DNA from: Ilumatobacteraceae bacterium
GTDB lineage: Bacteria; Actinomycetota; Acidimicrobiia; Acidimicrobiales; Ilumatobacteraceae
Assembly: GCA_022425725.1 (NCBI GenBank)
Contig: JAKMEY010000043.1
Coordinates: 1 to 64,000 of the forward strand
Direction of reading: 5' to 3'
DNA: 64,000 nucleotides
In this document: positions 1 through 9,075 of the stretch, in pieces
Layout: each line of letters opens with the position of its first letter
Position numbering within the stretch: position 1 is the stretch's first letter
Notes under the pieces: generated by a model
What the model was told of the DNA's origin: nothing
The model's input: only the letters and a program-made list of their open reading frames with translations
Database searches by the model: none
Translations under genes and position numbers: made by a program

Positions 1-531
1 GCAAACGCTGTCAACAACGACGAGCAAGACGCTTCAGAGTTGTATGTCATCGCCTGCTTCGCCGATGAAGGTTCGACCTTGCGTCGGTTCCGTCCCCGTG
101 CTCGTGGTCGTGCAACCCGCATTCGCAAGCGCACCTGTCATATCACCGTGATCGTTGCTCGCATGAGCGATGAGCGTCTCGCAGTGATTCAGGCACGTGC
201 CGAAGGTGCATCAGCGTCGGCACAAGCAAGTCGTCGTGCACGTGTTGAGCGGAGCCGCCAGCGTGCCGAAGAGGCCAAGGGCGAAATCGACGCTGTCGAC
301 GAAGCCGAAGATGAGGTCATCGACGAAAGCGCTGACGTCGAGGCTGCTGACGACGCAGAAGCAACTGACGTTGCCGAGGACGCGGTCGAAGAGGTAGTTG
401 AAGAGACCGAAGATGCTGCTGAAGCAGAGGCTGAGTCAGATGACGAAGCAGAGGCCGAAGCCGCCGAAGCAGAAGTTGAAACTGAATCCGAGACCGACGA
501 TGACGCAAGCACCGAAGAGGAGCAGAACTAA
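1..531 (+). CDS. rplV: 50S ribosomal protein L22, C-terminal part, with long acidic tail
   Basis: The frame is open from the first base (starting A-N-A-V-N-N-D-E), so the 5' end lies outside the window. The conserved L22 end is clear: a [11 protein letters not shown] stretch, the [15 protein letters not shown] loop that lines the peptide exit tunnel, and the HITVIV strand. After the conserved domain there is an extension of roughly 90 residues made almost wholly of E, D, A and V, which bacterial L22 normally lacks. The TAA stop overlaps the ATG of rpsC (TAATG), so the two are probably translationally coupled. The identity is secure; the role of the acidic tail is unknown. Confidence 0.95.
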   Translation, partial: ANAVNNDEQDASELYVIACFADEGSTLRRFRPRARGRATRIRKRTCHITVIVARMSDERLAVIQARAEGASASAQASRRARVERSRQRAEEAKGEIDAVDEAEDEVIDESADVEAADDAEATDVAEDAVEEVVEETEDAAEAEAESDDEAEAEAAEAEVETESETDDDASTEEEQN

Positions 532-1412
532 TGGGTCAGAAGATTAACCCTTATGGCTTCCGCCTCGGCGTGAGCACCGACTGGAAGAGCCGCTGGTTTA
601 GCGATCGTGAGTACAAGCAGTACCTCACCGAAGACTGGCAGATTCGTGACTCAGTCATGGAGCGTCTCGAGACCGCAGCCATCAGCCGCATCGAGATCGA
701 GCGCACCCGTGACAAGCTCCGAGTCGATATTCACACCGCCCGTCCGGGCATCGTGATTGGTCGTAAAGGTGCTCAAGCAGACGAACTTCGTCAGATGATC
801 ACCAAGATCACCGGCAATCCTCGTATCCAGCTCAACATCGTTGAGATCAAGACCCCCGAGCTCGACGCAGCGCTCGTGGCACAGGGCGTGGCAGACCAGC
901 TCGCAAATCGCATCGCGTTCCGCCGTGCGATGAAGCGTGCAGTGCAGAATGCTCAGCGCGCCGGCGCACTCGGAATTCGCGTGCAGTGCTCGGGCCGTCT
1001 TGGTGGCGCAGAAATGAGCCGCACCGAGTGGTACCGCGAAGGCCAGGTGCCGTTGCACACCCTTCGAGCAGACATCGACTACGGCTTCCGTGAAGCAAAG
1101 ACCGCAAACGGTCGCGTTGGTGTCAAAGTCTGGCTCTATAAGGGCGAGATCCTTCCGTACCGTTCATCAAACGATGAAAAGATTGCCCGCGAGGCAGCAA
1201 TGGCCGTTGGTGAAACATCTGGCCAGGCCGCAGACACCAGCCGCAAGGTCGTGTCATCAGCAGGTCCTCGCGCTGCCGCCGAAGAAACTGAGCCAGCTCC
1301 GCTCGTCCGTGAGGCCGATCCTGAGCTTGAGAAGTTGCTCGATGAAGAAGAGACCATTACCCGTCAGACGCGCGAAGCAAACGAAACCCCGCACTTCCGC
1401 GGTGACGACTGA
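531..1412 (+). CDS. rpsC: 30S ribosomal protein S3
   Basis: S3 is a head protein of the small subunit at the mRNA entry site. The start [13 protein letters not shown] is canonical. The type II KH domain is seen with its GxxG loop (IGRKG, residues 76-80). The C-terminal S3 domain follows, with the RTEWYREG stretch typical of the family. At 293 residues it is longer than the usual 210-240. The extra part after about residue 225 is low-complexity and rich in A, E and D. The start overlaps the rplV stop by one base. It lies in the S10 operon ahead of rplP. Confidence 0.97.
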   Translation: MGQKINPYGFRLGVSTDWKSRWFSDREYKQYLTEDWQIRDSVMERLETAAISRIEIERTRDKLRVDIHTARPGIVIGRKGAQADELRQMITKITGNPRIQLNIVEIKTPELDAALVAQGVADQLANRIAFRRAMKRAVQNAQRAGALGIRVQCSGRLGGAEMSRTEWYREGQVPLHTLRADIDYGFREAKTANGRVGVKVWLYKGEILPYRSSNDEKIAREAAMAVGETSGQAADTSRKVVSSAGPRAAAEETEPAPLVREADPELEKLLDEEETITRQTREANETPHFRGDD

Positions 1413-1430
1413 GGGGAGTAGGAGTTCATC

Positions 1431-1847
1431 ATGTTGATGCCTCGAAAGGTTGCACACCGTAAACACCACCGTGGCCGTACCCGTGGTATGGCAAAGGGCG
1501 GTACCGAGTTGGCATTTGGCGACTACGGAATTCAAGCACTCGAACCATGCTGGCTCACCGCCCGCCAGATTGAGGCTGCCCGTGTTGCGATGACCCGTTC
1601 GATCAAGCGTGGCGGCAAGGTCTGGATCAACGTGTTCCCAGACAAGCCCGTGACGAAGAAGCCAGCCGAGACCCGCATGGGTTCGGGCAAGGGCAACCCA
1701 GAGTTCTGGGTCGCTGTCGTTCGCCCCGGTCGAGTGCTCTTCGAACTTTCCTTCCCAAATGAGGAGCAGGCAAAGATCGCCCTCAACAAGGCGATTCAGA
1801 AGCTCCCGATCAAAGCTCGCATCCTCACCCGCAACGAGCAGATCTGA
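1431..1847 (+). CDS. rplP: 50S ribosomal protein L16
   Basis: L16 organises the A-site region of the 23S rRNA. The start [15 protein letters not shown] and the internal GMAKGG and [12 protein letters not shown] stretches are family signatures, and the length (138 residues) is normal. The start at 1431 follows a strong GGGGAGTAGGAG ribosome binding site. A second ATG two codons downstream is less likely because L16 proteins usually begin with M-L-x-P-R-K. It is the last gene but one of the S10 operon. Confidence 0.97.
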   Translation: MLMPRKVAHRKHHRGRTRGMAKGGTELAFGDYGIQALEPCWLTARQIEAARVAMTRSIKRGGKVWINVFPDKPVTKKPAETRMGSGKGNPEFWVAVVRPGRVLFELSFPNEEQAKIALNKAIQKLPIKARILTRNEQI

Positions 1848-1855
1848 GGACTGTC

Positions 1856-2068
1856 ATGGCACGTAAGAACGAATTCGATGACATGGACTTGGCCGGGCTC
1901 GCAGATGAACTCCGCGCCAGTAAGCACGAGGCTCTCAACCTCCGGTTTCGTAACGCAACCGGTCAGCTTGAGAAGACCTCCGAAATTCGCGCCGTCCGCC
2001 GGCGTATTGCTCGTATCAACACCGTGATCCGTCAGCGTGAAATCGCTGCGGCAGAGGCAGAGAGCTGA
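1856..2068 (+). CDS. rpmC: 50S ribosomal protein L29
   Basis: A 70-residue, highly charged, two-helix protein. The [21 protein letters not shown] core is typical of L29, which sits beside the peptide exit tunnel and docks trigger factor and SRP. It begins 9 nt after the rplP stop and is followed closely by rpsQ, the conserved order L16-L29-S17. The N terminus is somewhat extended with acidic residues (NEFDDMD), as in other actinobacteria. Confidence 0.95.
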   Translation: MARKNEFDDMDLAGLADELRASKHEALNLRFRNATGQLEKTSEIRAVRRRIARINTVIRQREIAAAEAES

Positions 2069-2072
2069 ACCA

Positions 2073-2342
2073 ATGAGTGAGACCAGCACCACAAGGGCTG
2101 CCCGCAAGGTACGCGAAGGCATCGTCACATCGAATGCGATGGATAAGACGGTTGTCGTCACAGTGACCGACCGCGTTCGCCACGCCCGCTACAACAAGTT
2201 CGTCATGCGTACCAAGAAGTTGCACGCACACGACGAAGCCAACGACGCCGGCATTGGCGACAAAGTTCGAGTCATGGAGACCCGTCCGCTGAGCAAGAAC
2301 AAGCGCTGGCGTCTCGTAGAGATCGTGGAGCGTGCACGATGA
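2073..2342 (+). CDS. rpsQ: 30S ribosomal protein S17
   Basis: An OB-fold 16S rRNA-binding protein of 89 residues. The [20 protein letters not shown] and [10 protein letters not shown] stretches and the [21 protein letters not shown] end are diagnostic. A longer reading frame opens upstream inside rpmC, but the start ATG at 2073, 5 nt after the rpmC stop, gives the normal N terminus. The stop overlaps the rplN start (ATGA), pointing to coupled translation. Confidence 0.95.
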   Translation: MSETSTTRAARKVREGIVTSNAMDKTVVVTVTDRVRHARYNKFVMRTKKLHAHDEANDAGIGDKVRVMETRPLSKNKRWRLVEIVERAR

Positions 2343-2707
2343 TTCAGCAGGAAAGCCGCCTTCGCGTGGCTGATAACAGCGGGGCAAAGGAAGTGCTTTG
2401 CATCAAGGTGCTCGGTGGCACCCGTCGCCGTTACGCCTCGATTGGTGACATCTTCGTTGCAACCGTGAAAGACGCCATCCCTGGCGCCGGCGTGAAGAAG
2501 GGTGACGTCGTGAAGTGCGTCGTCGTTCGCACGAAGAAAGAGAAGCGTCGTGCCGACGGCAGTTACATCCGTTTCGACGAGAATGCAGCCGTCATCATCA
2601 AAGACGACCTCACGCCGCGCGGTACCCGCATTTTCGGACCAGTCGGCCGTGAACTTCGCGACCGTCGCTTCATGCGTATCGTCTCGCTCGCACCGGAGGT
2701 GATCTGA
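2339..2707 (+). CDS. rplN: 50S ribosomal protein L14
   Basis: L14 forms an intersubunit bridge and is highly conserved. The start [18 protein letters not shown] and the later [17 protein letters not shown] stretch are canonical, and 122 residues is the exact usual length. The ATG overlaps the rpsQ stop by four bases. It heads the L14-L24-L5 section of the spc operon. Confidence 0.98.
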   Translation: MIQQESRLRVADNSGAKEVLCIKVLGGTRRRYASIGDIFVATVKDAIPGAGVKKGDVVKCVVVRTKKEKRRADGSYIRFDENAAVIIKDDLTPRGTRIFGPVGRELRDRRFMRIVSLAPEVI

Positions 2708-2708
2708 C

Positions 2709-3014
2709 ATGAAGATCCGTAAAGGTGACACCGTTCTTGTCATCGCCGGCAAGGACAAAGGCAAGGAAGGCACCGTCGACCGTGTGCTTCCAAGGGAAAA
2801 CAAAGTCGTGGTGACAGGTATCAATACCGCCGTTCGCCACCAGCGTCCGCTCCGAGCGAATGAGCAGGGTGGTCGCATCGATAAAGACATGCCGATCGAT
2901 GTTTCGAACGTCATGCTCGTTCACAAGGGCAAGCCAGTGCGCGTCGGATATCGCACAGAGTCTGATGGCAGCAAAGTGCGTATTGCCCGTCCAAGCGGTG
3001 AGGTAATCAAGTGA
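2709..3014 (+). CDS. rplX: 50S ribosomal protein L24
   Basis: L24 is an early assembly initiator of the large subunit. It starts with the KOW motif ([19 protein letters not shown]), followed by [12 protein letters not shown] and the [11 protein letters not shown] end, all family hallmarks. At 101 residues it has the normal length. It lies one base after the rplN stop, and its own stop overlaps the GTG start of rplE (GTGA). Confidence 0.97.
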   Translation: MKIRKGDTVLVIAGKDKGKEGTVDRVLPRENKVVVTGINTAVRHQRPLRANEQGGRIDKDMPIDVSNVMLVHKGKPVRVGYRTESDGSKVRIARPSGEVIK

Positions 3015-3637
3015 GCACATTGACTCAGCCCCGCCTGAAGGCGAAGTACAACAATCAGATCAAGAGTGATCTGCAAGCGTCGCTGTCGATTGACAACGTC
3101 ATGCAGATCCCGAAGATTGACAAGATCGTGATCAACATGGGTGTTGGGCGTGCTGCTCAGCAAGCGTCGTTGCTCGAAGCGGCAGTGTCTGACCTCTCGC
3201 TGATCTCAGGTCAGAAGCCGGCCGTGACGATCGCAAACAAGTCGATCGCCGGGTTCAAGCTCCGTGAAGGTCAAGCCATCGGCTGCAAGGTGACCCTCCG
3301 TGGCGATCGCATGTGGGAATTCCTCGACCGCCTCATCGCTGTCGCAATTCCTCGAATCCGTGACTTCCGCGGGCTCCCTGCACACTCATGGGATGGCCGA
3401 GGAAATTACACGTTCGGTCTCTCTGACCAGACCGTGTTCCCAGAAATCAACCCAGACAAGGTCGACAACCCCCGTGGTATGGACATCACCATCGTGACGA
3501 CCGCAACCACCGATGCCGAAGGCCATGCGCTGCTCGACGCATTCGGGTTCCCGTTCAAGCGGGGTGCCGATGCCGACAACGCACCACGCCGCAAGAAGAA
3601 TCGCCACCCGCAGTTCCGCGGTGGCAAGAAGAAGTGA
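3011..3637 (+). CDS. rplE: 50S ribosomal protein L5
   Basis: L5 binds 5S rRNA in the central protuberance. The [36 protein letters not shown] and FPEINPDKV stretches are diagnostic. Initiation at GTG 3011 overlaps the rplX stop. At 208 residues it is about 25 longer than the E. coli protein; the excess is a basic C-terminal tail ([16 protein letters not shown]), as seen in some actinobacteria. Confidence 0.97.
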   Translation: MSTLTQPRLKAKYNNQIKSDLQASLSIDNVMQIPKIDKIVINMGVGRAAQQASLLEAAVSDLSLISGQKPAVTIANKSIAGFKLREGQAIGCKVTLRGDRMWEFLDRLIAVAIPRIRDFRGLPAHSWDGRGNYTFGLSDQTVFPEINPDKVDNPRGMDITIVTTATTDAEGHALLDAFGFPFKRGADADNAPRRKKNRHPQFRGGKKK

Positions 3638-3673
3638 CCTGAGCGACGAATCGAAGAGGACGAAGAAGATCTC

Positions 3674-3859
3674 ATGGCCAAGAAAGCCCTAATCAACAAA
3701 TCGAACGGGACGCCAAAGTACAAAGTGCGTGCATATACCCGCTGCCGCCGTTGCGGCCGCCCCCGTTCGGTGTACCGCAAGTTTGGACTCTGTCGTGTGT
3801 GCCTTCGCGAGATGGCGCACGCAGGAGAGATCCCCGGCCTGACCAAGTCGAGCTGGTGA
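3674..3859 (+). CDS. rpsZ: 30S ribosomal protein S14, type Z
   Basis: A 61-residue zinc-binding S14. Two CxxC pairs (CRRCGRP and CRVCLRE) hold the zinc ion. The short length and zinc ribbon distinguish it from the longer cysteine-free S14 that many bacteria induce under zinc limitation. The order L5-S14-S8 is that of a standard spc operon. The start ATG at 3674 follows a purine-rich GAAGAGGACGAAGAAG stretch. Confidence 0.96.
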   Translation: MAKKALINKSNGTPKYKVRAYTRCRRCGRPRSVYRKFGLCRVCLREMAHAGEIPGLTKSSW

Positions 3860-3872
3860 GAGGAGCGTAACG

Positions 3873-4274
3873 ATGTTGACAGATCCCATCGCTGACATGC
3901 TCACCCGTGTTCGTAACGCGAATACGGCGATGCATGACACCGTGATAATGCCGTCATCGAAGCAGAAGGTCGCATTGGCCAAGTTGCTCGAGTCCGAGGG
4001 TTATATCTCGGGCTTTGCCGTGGCGCCCTCAACAAAGGGTCCGGGCGAGGTGTTGACCATCACGATGAAGTACTCGATCGAGCGTGACCGGACGATCTCC
4101 GGGCTTCGCCGAATTTCTACCCCAGGCCTTCGCGTGTACCGCAAGGCCGACTCGGTGCCACGCGTTCTCGGTGGACTCGGGGTGGCTGTCCTGTCCACGA
4201 GTCGCGGACTCATGACCGACCGCGAGGCGCGTCGCCAAAAAGTTGGCGGCGAGGTCCTTTGCTACGTCTGGTAA
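3873..4274 (+). CDS. rpsH: 30S ribosomal protein S8
   Basis: S8 binds the central domain of 16S rRNA, and in E. coli it also represses the spc operon. The [17 protein letters not shown] start and the [28 protein letters not shown] end are canonical. At 133 residues it has the usual length. The start follows GAGAGGAGCG. It sits between S14 and L6, as expected. Confidence 0.97.
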   Translation: MLTDPIADMLTRVRNANTAMHDTVIMPSSKQKVALAKLLESEGYISGFAVAPSTKGPGEVLTITMKYSIERDRTISGLRRISTPGLRVYRKADSVPRVLGGLGVAVLSTSRGLMTDREARRQKVGGEVLCYVW

Positions 4275-4298
4275 TAGGCGAGCGGAAGGAGAGACGTC

Positions 4299-4841
4299 AT
4301 GTCACGAATTGGTAACGCACCGGTCGAAGTACCGAGCGGAGTTGAAGTGTCTGTGAGTGGCCGCACCATTACGGTGAAGGGCCCCAAGGGGACGCTGAGC
4401 CGAGATATTCCAGGCCTGATCGAGATTGCACAGGAAGAGGGAACGCTGACGTTCTCTCGTCCGAATGACGAGCGGCAGAACCGCGCAATGCATGGTCTCG
4501 TGCGCAGCCTTGTCAACAACATGGTCACCGGAGTCACTGAAGGTTTTAAGAAGGAACTCGAGATCGTCGGTGTCGGTTACCGTGCAGAAGCTCAAGGTGC
4601 GAACGGTCTTCGTTTAAACCTCGGGTTCAGCCATCCGGTCAGCGTGTCTGCACCGGAGGGGATCTCGTTCGAAGTTCCAGCCCCGACCCAGGTGATTATT
4701 TCTGGAATTGATAAGGAAGTTGTTGGCCAGGTGGCCGCAGATATTCGCAGCATTCGCAAGCCAGAGCCCTACAAGGGTAAGGGTGTCCGCTATGCCGGTG
4801 AGCGTGTCATGCGCAAGGCCGGTAAGGCCGGCAAGAAGTAA
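4299..4841 (+). CDS. rplF: 50S ribosomal protein L6
   Basis: L6 stabilises the factor-binding stalk base next to the sarcin-ricin loop. The start [17 protein letters not shown] and the end [25 protein letters not shown] are typical, and 180 residues is normal. A GGAAGGAGAG binding site precedes the ATG. It is part of the spc operon, followed 27 nt later by rplR. Confidence 0.97.
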   Translation: MSRIGNAPVEVPSGVEVSVSGRTITVKGPKGTLSRDIPGLIEIAQEEGTLTFSRPNDERQNRAMHGLVRSLVNNMVTGVTEGFKKELEIVGVGYRAEAQGANGLRLNLGFSHPVSVSAPEGISFEVPAPTQVIISGIDKEVVGQVAADIRSIRKPEPYKGKGVRYAGERVMRKAGKAGKK

Positions 4842-4868
4842 GCCGGAACGTAAAGGAACACATCGATC

Positions 4869-5234
4869 ATGAGTGATATCGCAAAGGCTCGACGTAAGGG
4901 TCGCATCACCCGCCACCGTCGAGTGCGTAAAAAGATCAGTGGTAACGCTGCTCGGCCTCGCTTGGCTGTCCACCGCTCAAACCGTCACATCACCGCTCAG
5001 GTGATTGACGATGAGTCCGGTCGCACCATTGCCGCAGCATCATCGGTTGAGCCTGCACTTCGTTCAAATTCGTCAGGATCAGTTGAAGCCGCAACAAAGA
5101 TTGGCGCTCTCGTCGCTGAACGAGCCCGCGCCGCAGGGGTTACCGCAGTGGTCTTTGACCGGGGTGGAAACCTCTATCACGGCCGTGTCGCAGCGGTCGC
5201 TACCGCCGCCCGCGAAGCAGGTTTGGAGTTCTGA
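4869..5234 (+). CDS. rplR: 50S ribosomal protein L18
   Basis: L18 binds 5S rRNA together with L5. The [20 protein letters not shown] stretch and the [28 protein letters not shown] end are diagnostic; the length of 121 is standard. The TGA stop shares its last base with the rpsE start (TGATG), a common coupling arrangement in this operon. Confidence 0.96.
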   Translation: MSDIAKARRKGRITRHRRVRKKISGNAARPRLAVHRSNRHITAQVIDDESGRTIAAASSVEPALRSNSSGSVEAATKIGALVAERARAAGVTAVVFDRGGNLYHGRVAAVATAAREAGLEF

Positions 5235-5830
5235 TGGCAGCACAACAAAACGACAAAAACAATCAGGCAGAAAATGACGGTGGCCTCCGCGAGTCTCGCG
5301 TGATCACGATCAACCGTGTCGCCAAGGTCGTGAAGGGCGGACGTCGTTTCGCATTCACTGCTCTCGTCGTCGTCGGAGATGGCAATGGTCGTGTTGGCCT
5401 CGGCTACGGGAAAGCGAAAGAAGTGCCGTTGGCCATCCAAAAGGGCACTGAAGAAGCGAAGCGAAATCTGTTCGAGGTTCCGCTTGCCGGCTCAACCATT
5501 ATCCACACGGTCACCGGCATCACTGGTGGCGGCAAGGTGCTCATGAAGCCTGCTGCTCCCGGTACCGGCGTTATCGCTGGTGGAGCTGCCCGCATCATTC
5601 TCGAAGAGGCTGGCATTCACGACATCTTGTGTAAGTCGCTCGGGTCGGCGAACCACATCAACGTTGCGCGAGCAACCATTGCCGGTTTGAAGTCGCTGCA
5701 GCGTCCAGATGAAGTTGCAAGGCGCCGTGGAATTCCTGCCGACACCTTTGTCCCGAAGGGTCTGTTGAGGGCATACGAAGAGCGGCAGAAGCAGAATTCT
5801 TCTCCGGCTGCCACCGGAGGTGACCAGTGA
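5234..5830 (+). CDS. rpsE: 30S ribosomal protein S5
   Basis: S5 lies at the mRNA entry channel and affects decoding fidelity. The double-stranded-RNA-binding domain ([22 protein letters not shown]) and the C-terminal S5 domain ([19 protein letters not shown]) are both clear. At 198 residues it is longer than the E. coli protein (167), with hydrophilic extensions at both ends. Its stop overlaps the rpmD GTG start (GTGA). Confidence 0.97.
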   Translation: MAAQQNDKNNQAENDGGLRESRVITINRVAKVVKGGRRFAFTALVVVGDGNGRVGLGYGKAKEVPLAIQKGTEEAKRNLFEVPLAGSTIIHTVTGITGGGKVLMKPAAPGTGVIAGGAARIILEEAGIHDILCKSLGSANHINVARATIAGLKSLQRPDEVARRRGIPADTFVPKGLLRAYEERQKQNSSPAATGGDQ

Positions 5831-6018
5831 GCGAGAAGCAGATCAGCGTGACTCAGGTCCGCTCGGCAATTGGTCAGAAGCCAAAGGCCCGAGGAACACT
5901 TCGGGCGCTCGGTCTCGGCCGTATTGGTAAAACAAACACTCTTCCCGATCGACCAGAGGTCCGTGGCATGTTGAACCGCGTCCCACACCTGATCGAGATC
6001 TCAGAAAGTGGTGAATGA
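5827..6018 (+). CDS. rpmD: 50S ribosomal protein L30
   Basis: A 63-residue small large-subunit protein. The [28 protein letters not shown] stretch is the L30 signature. Translation begins at GTG 5827, overlapping the rpsE stop. Its own stop overlaps the ATG of rplO (ATGA). L30 is missing from some bacteria, but the S5-L30-L15 order is standard where it is present. Confidence 0.95.
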   Translation: MSEKQISVTQVRSAIGQKPKARGTLRALGLGRIGKTNTLPDRPEVRGMLNRVPHLIEISESGE

Positions 6019-6521
6019 TTATGCGCGTCGATGAACTCGCACCAGCACCAGGATCAAACAAACGTGCACAGCGTGTTGGCCGCGGTACTGGCGGCAAAGG
6101 CGGTAAGACGGCAGGCCGTGGTACCAAGGGACAGCGTGCCCGCAACACAGTTCGGCGTGGCTTTGAGGGTGGTCAGATGCCACTCAAGCAGCGTGTGCCG
6201 AAGTTGAAAGGGTTCAATAACCCGTTCCGTGTCGAGTACAGCCCGGTCAACTTGCATCAGCTTGAGAAGTTGGGTGCAAGCACCGTTGATGTTGATGCTC
6301 TGGTGGCAGCAGGTCTCGTCCGGAAGGGCGTATTCGTGAAGGTCCTCGGTTACGGCGATCTTTCCATCAAGGTTTCGCTCTCCGTACATGCGATTTCTGC
6401 TGCTGCGCGCTCAGCGGTTGAAGCCGCTGGTGGCGACGTCACCATCGTTCCCCTCCCGCATGAGGGCGAGGGTAAGGCCGGTCGCCCTGCGGTGAAGGGC
6501 AACCAATTCGCTAACCGCTGA
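6015..6521 (+). CDS. rplO: 50S ribosomal protein L15
   Basis: An early assembly protein of the large subunit. The Gly-rich basic N terminus (RVGRGTGGKGGKTAGRGTKGQ) and the FEGGQMPLKQRVPKLKGF segment are unmistakable. At 168 residues it is slightly longer than the E. coli protein. The ATG at 6015 overlaps the rpmD stop; a second ATG at 6021 is also possible. secY follows after 28 nt. Confidence 0.96.
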   Translation: MIMRVDELAPAPGSNKRAQRVGRGTGGKGGKTAGRGTKGQRARNTVRRGFEGGQMPLKQRVPKLKGFNNPFRVEYSPVNLHQLEKLGASTVDVDALVAAGLVRKGVFVKVLGYGDLSIKVSLSVHAISAAARSAVEAAGGDVTIVPLPHEGEGKAGRPAVKGNQFANR

Positions 6522-6549
6522 TTACTAATCTGGAGGCAGCGATTCCATC

Positions 6550-7872
6550 ATGATCGCCAACATCAAGAACATTCTGAAGATTGAGGATCTTCGTAATAAG
6601 ATCCTGTTCACGCTGATGATCGTCGGTTTGTACCGAGTCGGAGCAGCTATTCGTGTACCGGGCGTTGACCCACTCGCGATCGAACAGCTTCGCGCCGGTG
6701 CTCAAGATGGTGCACTCGGCCTCTTCAACTTGTTCTCCGGAGGAGCCTTCGAAAGCTTCTCAGTATTCGCGCTGGGAATCATGCCGTACATCACGGCGAG
6801 CATCATTATGCAGATTCTCGGTGTGGTGATTCCAAAGCTCGAAGAATTGCAGCAACAGGGTGCAGTCGGTCAACGAAAGATCACGCAGTACACCCGCTAC
6901 GTGACGGTGACACTCGCTCTTCTGCAAGCGACCGTGCTCGTGTTCTTGTTTGGAAATGGTGGCGGGGGAGCGTTCTATTCCGCCGTTCAAGCACCGTCTG
7001 TTCCGCTGCTTCCCGATGGCATCTGGCCCCGCGGCTATCTCATCATCCCGACGCTGGTCGTCGGTACCGCAGTTCTCATGTGGTTTGGCGAATTGATCAG
7101 CCAGCGTGGAATCGGCAACGGCATGTCGATGGTGATCTTTGCATCTGTTGTTGCTGGCATTCCGTCAGGTTTCTATTCGATCTTGCTGCAAAACAAAGTG
7201 TTCTGGTTCGTAATGATGGTGCTGTTGTCAGTTGGAATCATCGCTGCGGTTGTGTACGTCGAACTTGGTCAGCGTCGCATCCCGGTGCAGTTCGCAAAGC
7301 GGGTCGTTGGCCGTCGAATGATGGGTGGCCAAAACACCTACATCCCGTTGAAGGTCAATCAATCGGGTGTGATCCCAATCATCTTCGCTTCCTCACTGCT
7401 GTTGCTCCCTGCAATTCTCGTCAGTTTCTTAGGCAATGCATCTGCTGACAGTTGGCGGGGACGCATTCAGGGATATGTCGACCAGTACATCTTGAACAGC
7501 CAGAACGCCGTCTACATCTCGCTGTTCGCGGTGCTTATCATTGCGTTCGCCTATTTCTATAACTCAATCGCATTCGACCCGGTTCGACAGGCCGATCAGA
7601 TTCGCCGTCAGGGCGGATTTATCCCGGGTATCCGCCCAGGTGCGCAGACTGAGGAATATCTCGCAAAAGCGGTGAACCGCATTACTTTGCCGGGCGCAGT
7701 GTTCATTGCTTGTATCGCAATCCTTCCGTACATCTTGTTGTGGGCCGCTGATGTGAGCACCTTCGGATTCGCAGGAACCAGCATCTTGATTTCTGTTGGT
7801 GTGGCTCTTGAGCTCATGCGTCAGATCGACTCGCAATTGATGCTGCGAAACTACGAAGGCTTTCTCAAGTAA
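6550..7872 (+). CDS. secY: Protein translocase subunit SecY
   Basis: SecY is the channel of the Sec translocon in the cytoplasmic membrane. The 440-residue protein has about ten hydrophobic spans. Family hallmarks include RVPGVD, the GIMPYITASIIMQ plug/TM2 region, the GIGNGMS loop and the FKVN-like cytosolic loop PLKVNQSGVIPIIFASS. The start ATG follows a TCTGGAGGCAGC binding site. It is the usual gene at the end of the spc operon, followed by adk. Confidence 0.97.
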   Translation: MIANIKNILKIEDLRNKILFTLMIVGLYRVGAAIRVPGVDPLAIEQLRAGAQDGALGLFNLFSGGAFESFSVFALGIMPYITASIIMQILGVVIPKLEELQQQGAVGQRKITQYTRYVTVTLALLQATVLVFLFGNGGGGAFYSAVQAPSVPLLPDGIWPRGYLIIPTLVVGTAVLMWFGELISQRGIGNGMSMVIFASVVAGIPSGFYSILLQNKVFWFVMMVLLSVGIIAAVVYVELGQRRIPVQFAKRVVGRRMMGGQNTYIPLKVNQSGVIPIIFASSLLLLPAILVSFLGNASADSWRGRIQGYVDQYILNSQNAVYISLFAVLIIAFAYFYNSIAFDPVRQADQIRRQGGFIPGIRPGAQTEEYLAKAVNRITLPGAVFIACIAILPYILLWAADVSTFGFAGTSILISVGVALELMRQIDSQLMLRNYEGFLK

Positions 7873-7885
7873 GCGGTCCCGATTC

Positions 7886-8539
7886 ATGCCGGGAGCTCGT
7901 CTCATCATCCTTGGTCGTCAAGGCGCTGGTAAGGGCACGCAATGTGTGCGCTTATCTCGGCACTTTGTCGTGCCCCACATTTCGACTGGAGACATGTTGC
8001 GTTCTGCGGTTCGTGAGCGCACGCCGCTTGGCATCGTTGCAGGCGAAATCATGGACGCTGGAGGTCTTGTCGATGACGAGACCATGGTTGGCATCGTAAA
8101 AGAGCGTTTAGCTAAGCCAGATGCGATGAGCCGTGGCTACATCCTCGACGGGTTCCCGCGGACGGTTGGCCAAGCTGAGGCGCTCGCCGGCATAACTGAA
8201 GACCTTCCCATTCATGTGGTGATCGATCTCGACGTGCCCCGCGAGATCGTGGTCGATCGCATTTCATCGCGGCGAGTGTGCCAAGACTGTGGAACGAACT
8301 ACACAAGTTCAGGTGATGACCCGTCACCATGGATTTGCGATGTGTGCGGCGGTGACGTCACGCAACGTGGCGACGATACTCCCGAAGCAGTGAATCGCCG
8401 TTTAGATCTCTACGAATCACAGACCGCTCCTCTCATCGAGTTTTACGGAGGGCGCGGGCAGTTAGCGGTGGTGAACGGAGTCGGGCATCCAGATCACGTG
8501 TTCAAGCGCCTCACCGATGTCGTAGAAAGTCGGCGGTGA
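7886..8539 (+). CDS. adk: Adenylate kinase
   Basis: Adk catalyses ATP + AMP to 2 ADP in the cytosol. The P-loop is GRQGAGKGTQ near the start, and STGDMLR and GYILDGFPRT are the AMP-binding and core motifs. The long-form LID holds four zinc-ligand cysteines (CQDCGTNY and CDVCGGD), as in Gram-positive enzymes. The 217 residues match the family. It lies 13 nt after secY, presumably in the same operon. The map gene that often follows adk is missing here. Confidence 0.97.
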   Translation: MPGARLIILGRQGAGKGTQCVRLSRHFVVPHISTGDMLRSAVRERTPLGIVAGEIMDAGGLVDDETMVGIVKERLAKPDAMSRGYILDGFPRTVGQAEALAGITEDLPIHVVIDLDVPREIVVDRISSRRVCQDCGTNYTSSGDDPSPWICDVCGGDVTQRGDDTPEAVNRRLDLYESQTAPLIEFYGGRGQLAVVNGVGHPDHVFKRLTDVVESRR

Positions 8540-8630
8540 ACAAGATGCAATCACCATTGGTGTTGCCGTCTCACGCCGATAGCATTGCCCGTCGGCCCGT
8601 GTCCGTGCACTCGGAGCGCAGGCCGAAACG

Positions 8631-8657
8631 TTGACCAGACCGGCCAACACGTACAGT
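8631..8657 (+). promoter_or_regulatory. Candidate promoter for infA-rpmJ-rpsM
   Basis: TTGACC (8631-8636) and TACAGT (8652-8657) resemble a -35 and -10 pair with a somewhat short 15-bp spacer. They lie in the 161-bp gap between adk and infA, which suggests the IF-1/L36/alpha-operon genes have their own promoter as well as read-through from spc. This is based on pattern only. Confidence 0.5.
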
Positions 8658-8666
8658 AGTCCGCCC

Positions 8667-8682
8667 CGCGGTCAAGACCGCG
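8667..8682 (+). promoter_or_regulatory. Perfect hairpin in the infA leader
   Basis: CGCGGTC-AA-GACCGCG is a perfect 7-bp stem with a two-base loop as written (effectively a four-base loop once sterically open). It ends seven bases before the AAGGAG ribosome binding site of infA. There is no U-tract, so it is not a normal intrinsic terminator. It may mask or space the binding site of a weak-start gene, or be a protein-binding site; both are inference. Confidence 0.5.
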
Positions 8683-8700
8683 ACAATTAAGGAGAATCCA

Positions 8701-8925
8701 CTGGCTTCACCGAAAGAAGATGCAATCGTCCTTGAAGGAACGATTCTTGAGTCGCTGCCCAACGCGATGTTCCGCGTTGAGTTAGAAAATGGCCACAAAG
8801 TGTTGGCTCATATCTCAGGAAAGATGCGGATGCACTACATCCGAATTCTTCCTGGCGACAAGGTGCAAGTGGAACTCACCCCGTACGACCTCACCCGAGG
8901 CCGTATCACGTATCGCTACAAGTGA
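8701..8925 (+). CDS. infA: Translation initiation factor IF-1, apparent CTG start
   Basis: IF-1 is the OB-fold factor that occupies the 30S A site during initiation. The frame encodes [20 protein letters not shown], then [20 protein letters not shown] and ends in [11 protein letters not shown]: a complete 74-residue IF-1. The family N terminus aligns at codon 8701, which is CTG. A strong AAGGAG (8689-8694) lies six bases before it, and no ATG, GTG or TTG exists at a suitable position. An upstream in-frame ATT (8686) would place the binding site inside the gene. The CTG start is therefore the best reading, and it is the kind of start gene finders miss. Confidence 0.93.
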   Translation: MASPKEDAIVLEGTILESLPNAMFRVELENGHKVLAHISGKMRMHYIRILPGDKVQVELTPYDLTRGRITYRYK

Positions 8926-8937
8926 GAGAAGAACGCA

Positions 8938-9051
8938 GTGAAGGTCCGACCCAGCGTCAAAAAGATGTGTGAGAAGTGTCGTGTGATTCGTCGTCACGGC
9001 CGGATTCGAGTGATCTGTGAAAACCCGCGCCATAAGCAGCGCCAAGGCTGA
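8938..9051 (+). CDS. rpmJ: 50S ribosomal protein L36
   Basis: A 37-residue zinc-ribbon protein that reads [19 protein letters not shown] and ends [10 protein letters not shown]. The C-x2-C pair is followed by a further Cys and His (VICENPRHK), giving the zinc site of the C+ form of L36. It starts at GTG 8938, 12 nt after infA. The infA-rpmJ-rpsM order is the standard one. It is too short for most automatic ORF cut-offs. Confidence 0.95.
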   Translation: MKVRPSVKKMCEKCRVIRRHGRIRVICENPRHKQRQG

Positions 9052-9075
9052 AAGATAAACGGAGAGCAGTAAACG

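Noticed and set aside
189-512. Ser/Ala-rich open frames opposite the acidic tail of L22
   Set aside because: They are shadows of the GAA/GAC-rich coding strand; no start signal and no family likeness.
2189-2914. A 241-codon open frame on the minus strand across L14 and L24
   Set aside because: It is wholly inside two well-conserved ribosomal genes and its translation is low in recognisable features.
8540-8640. A possible tRNA or small RNA in the adk-infA gap
   Set aside because: No cloverleaf arms or T-loop sequence could be found.
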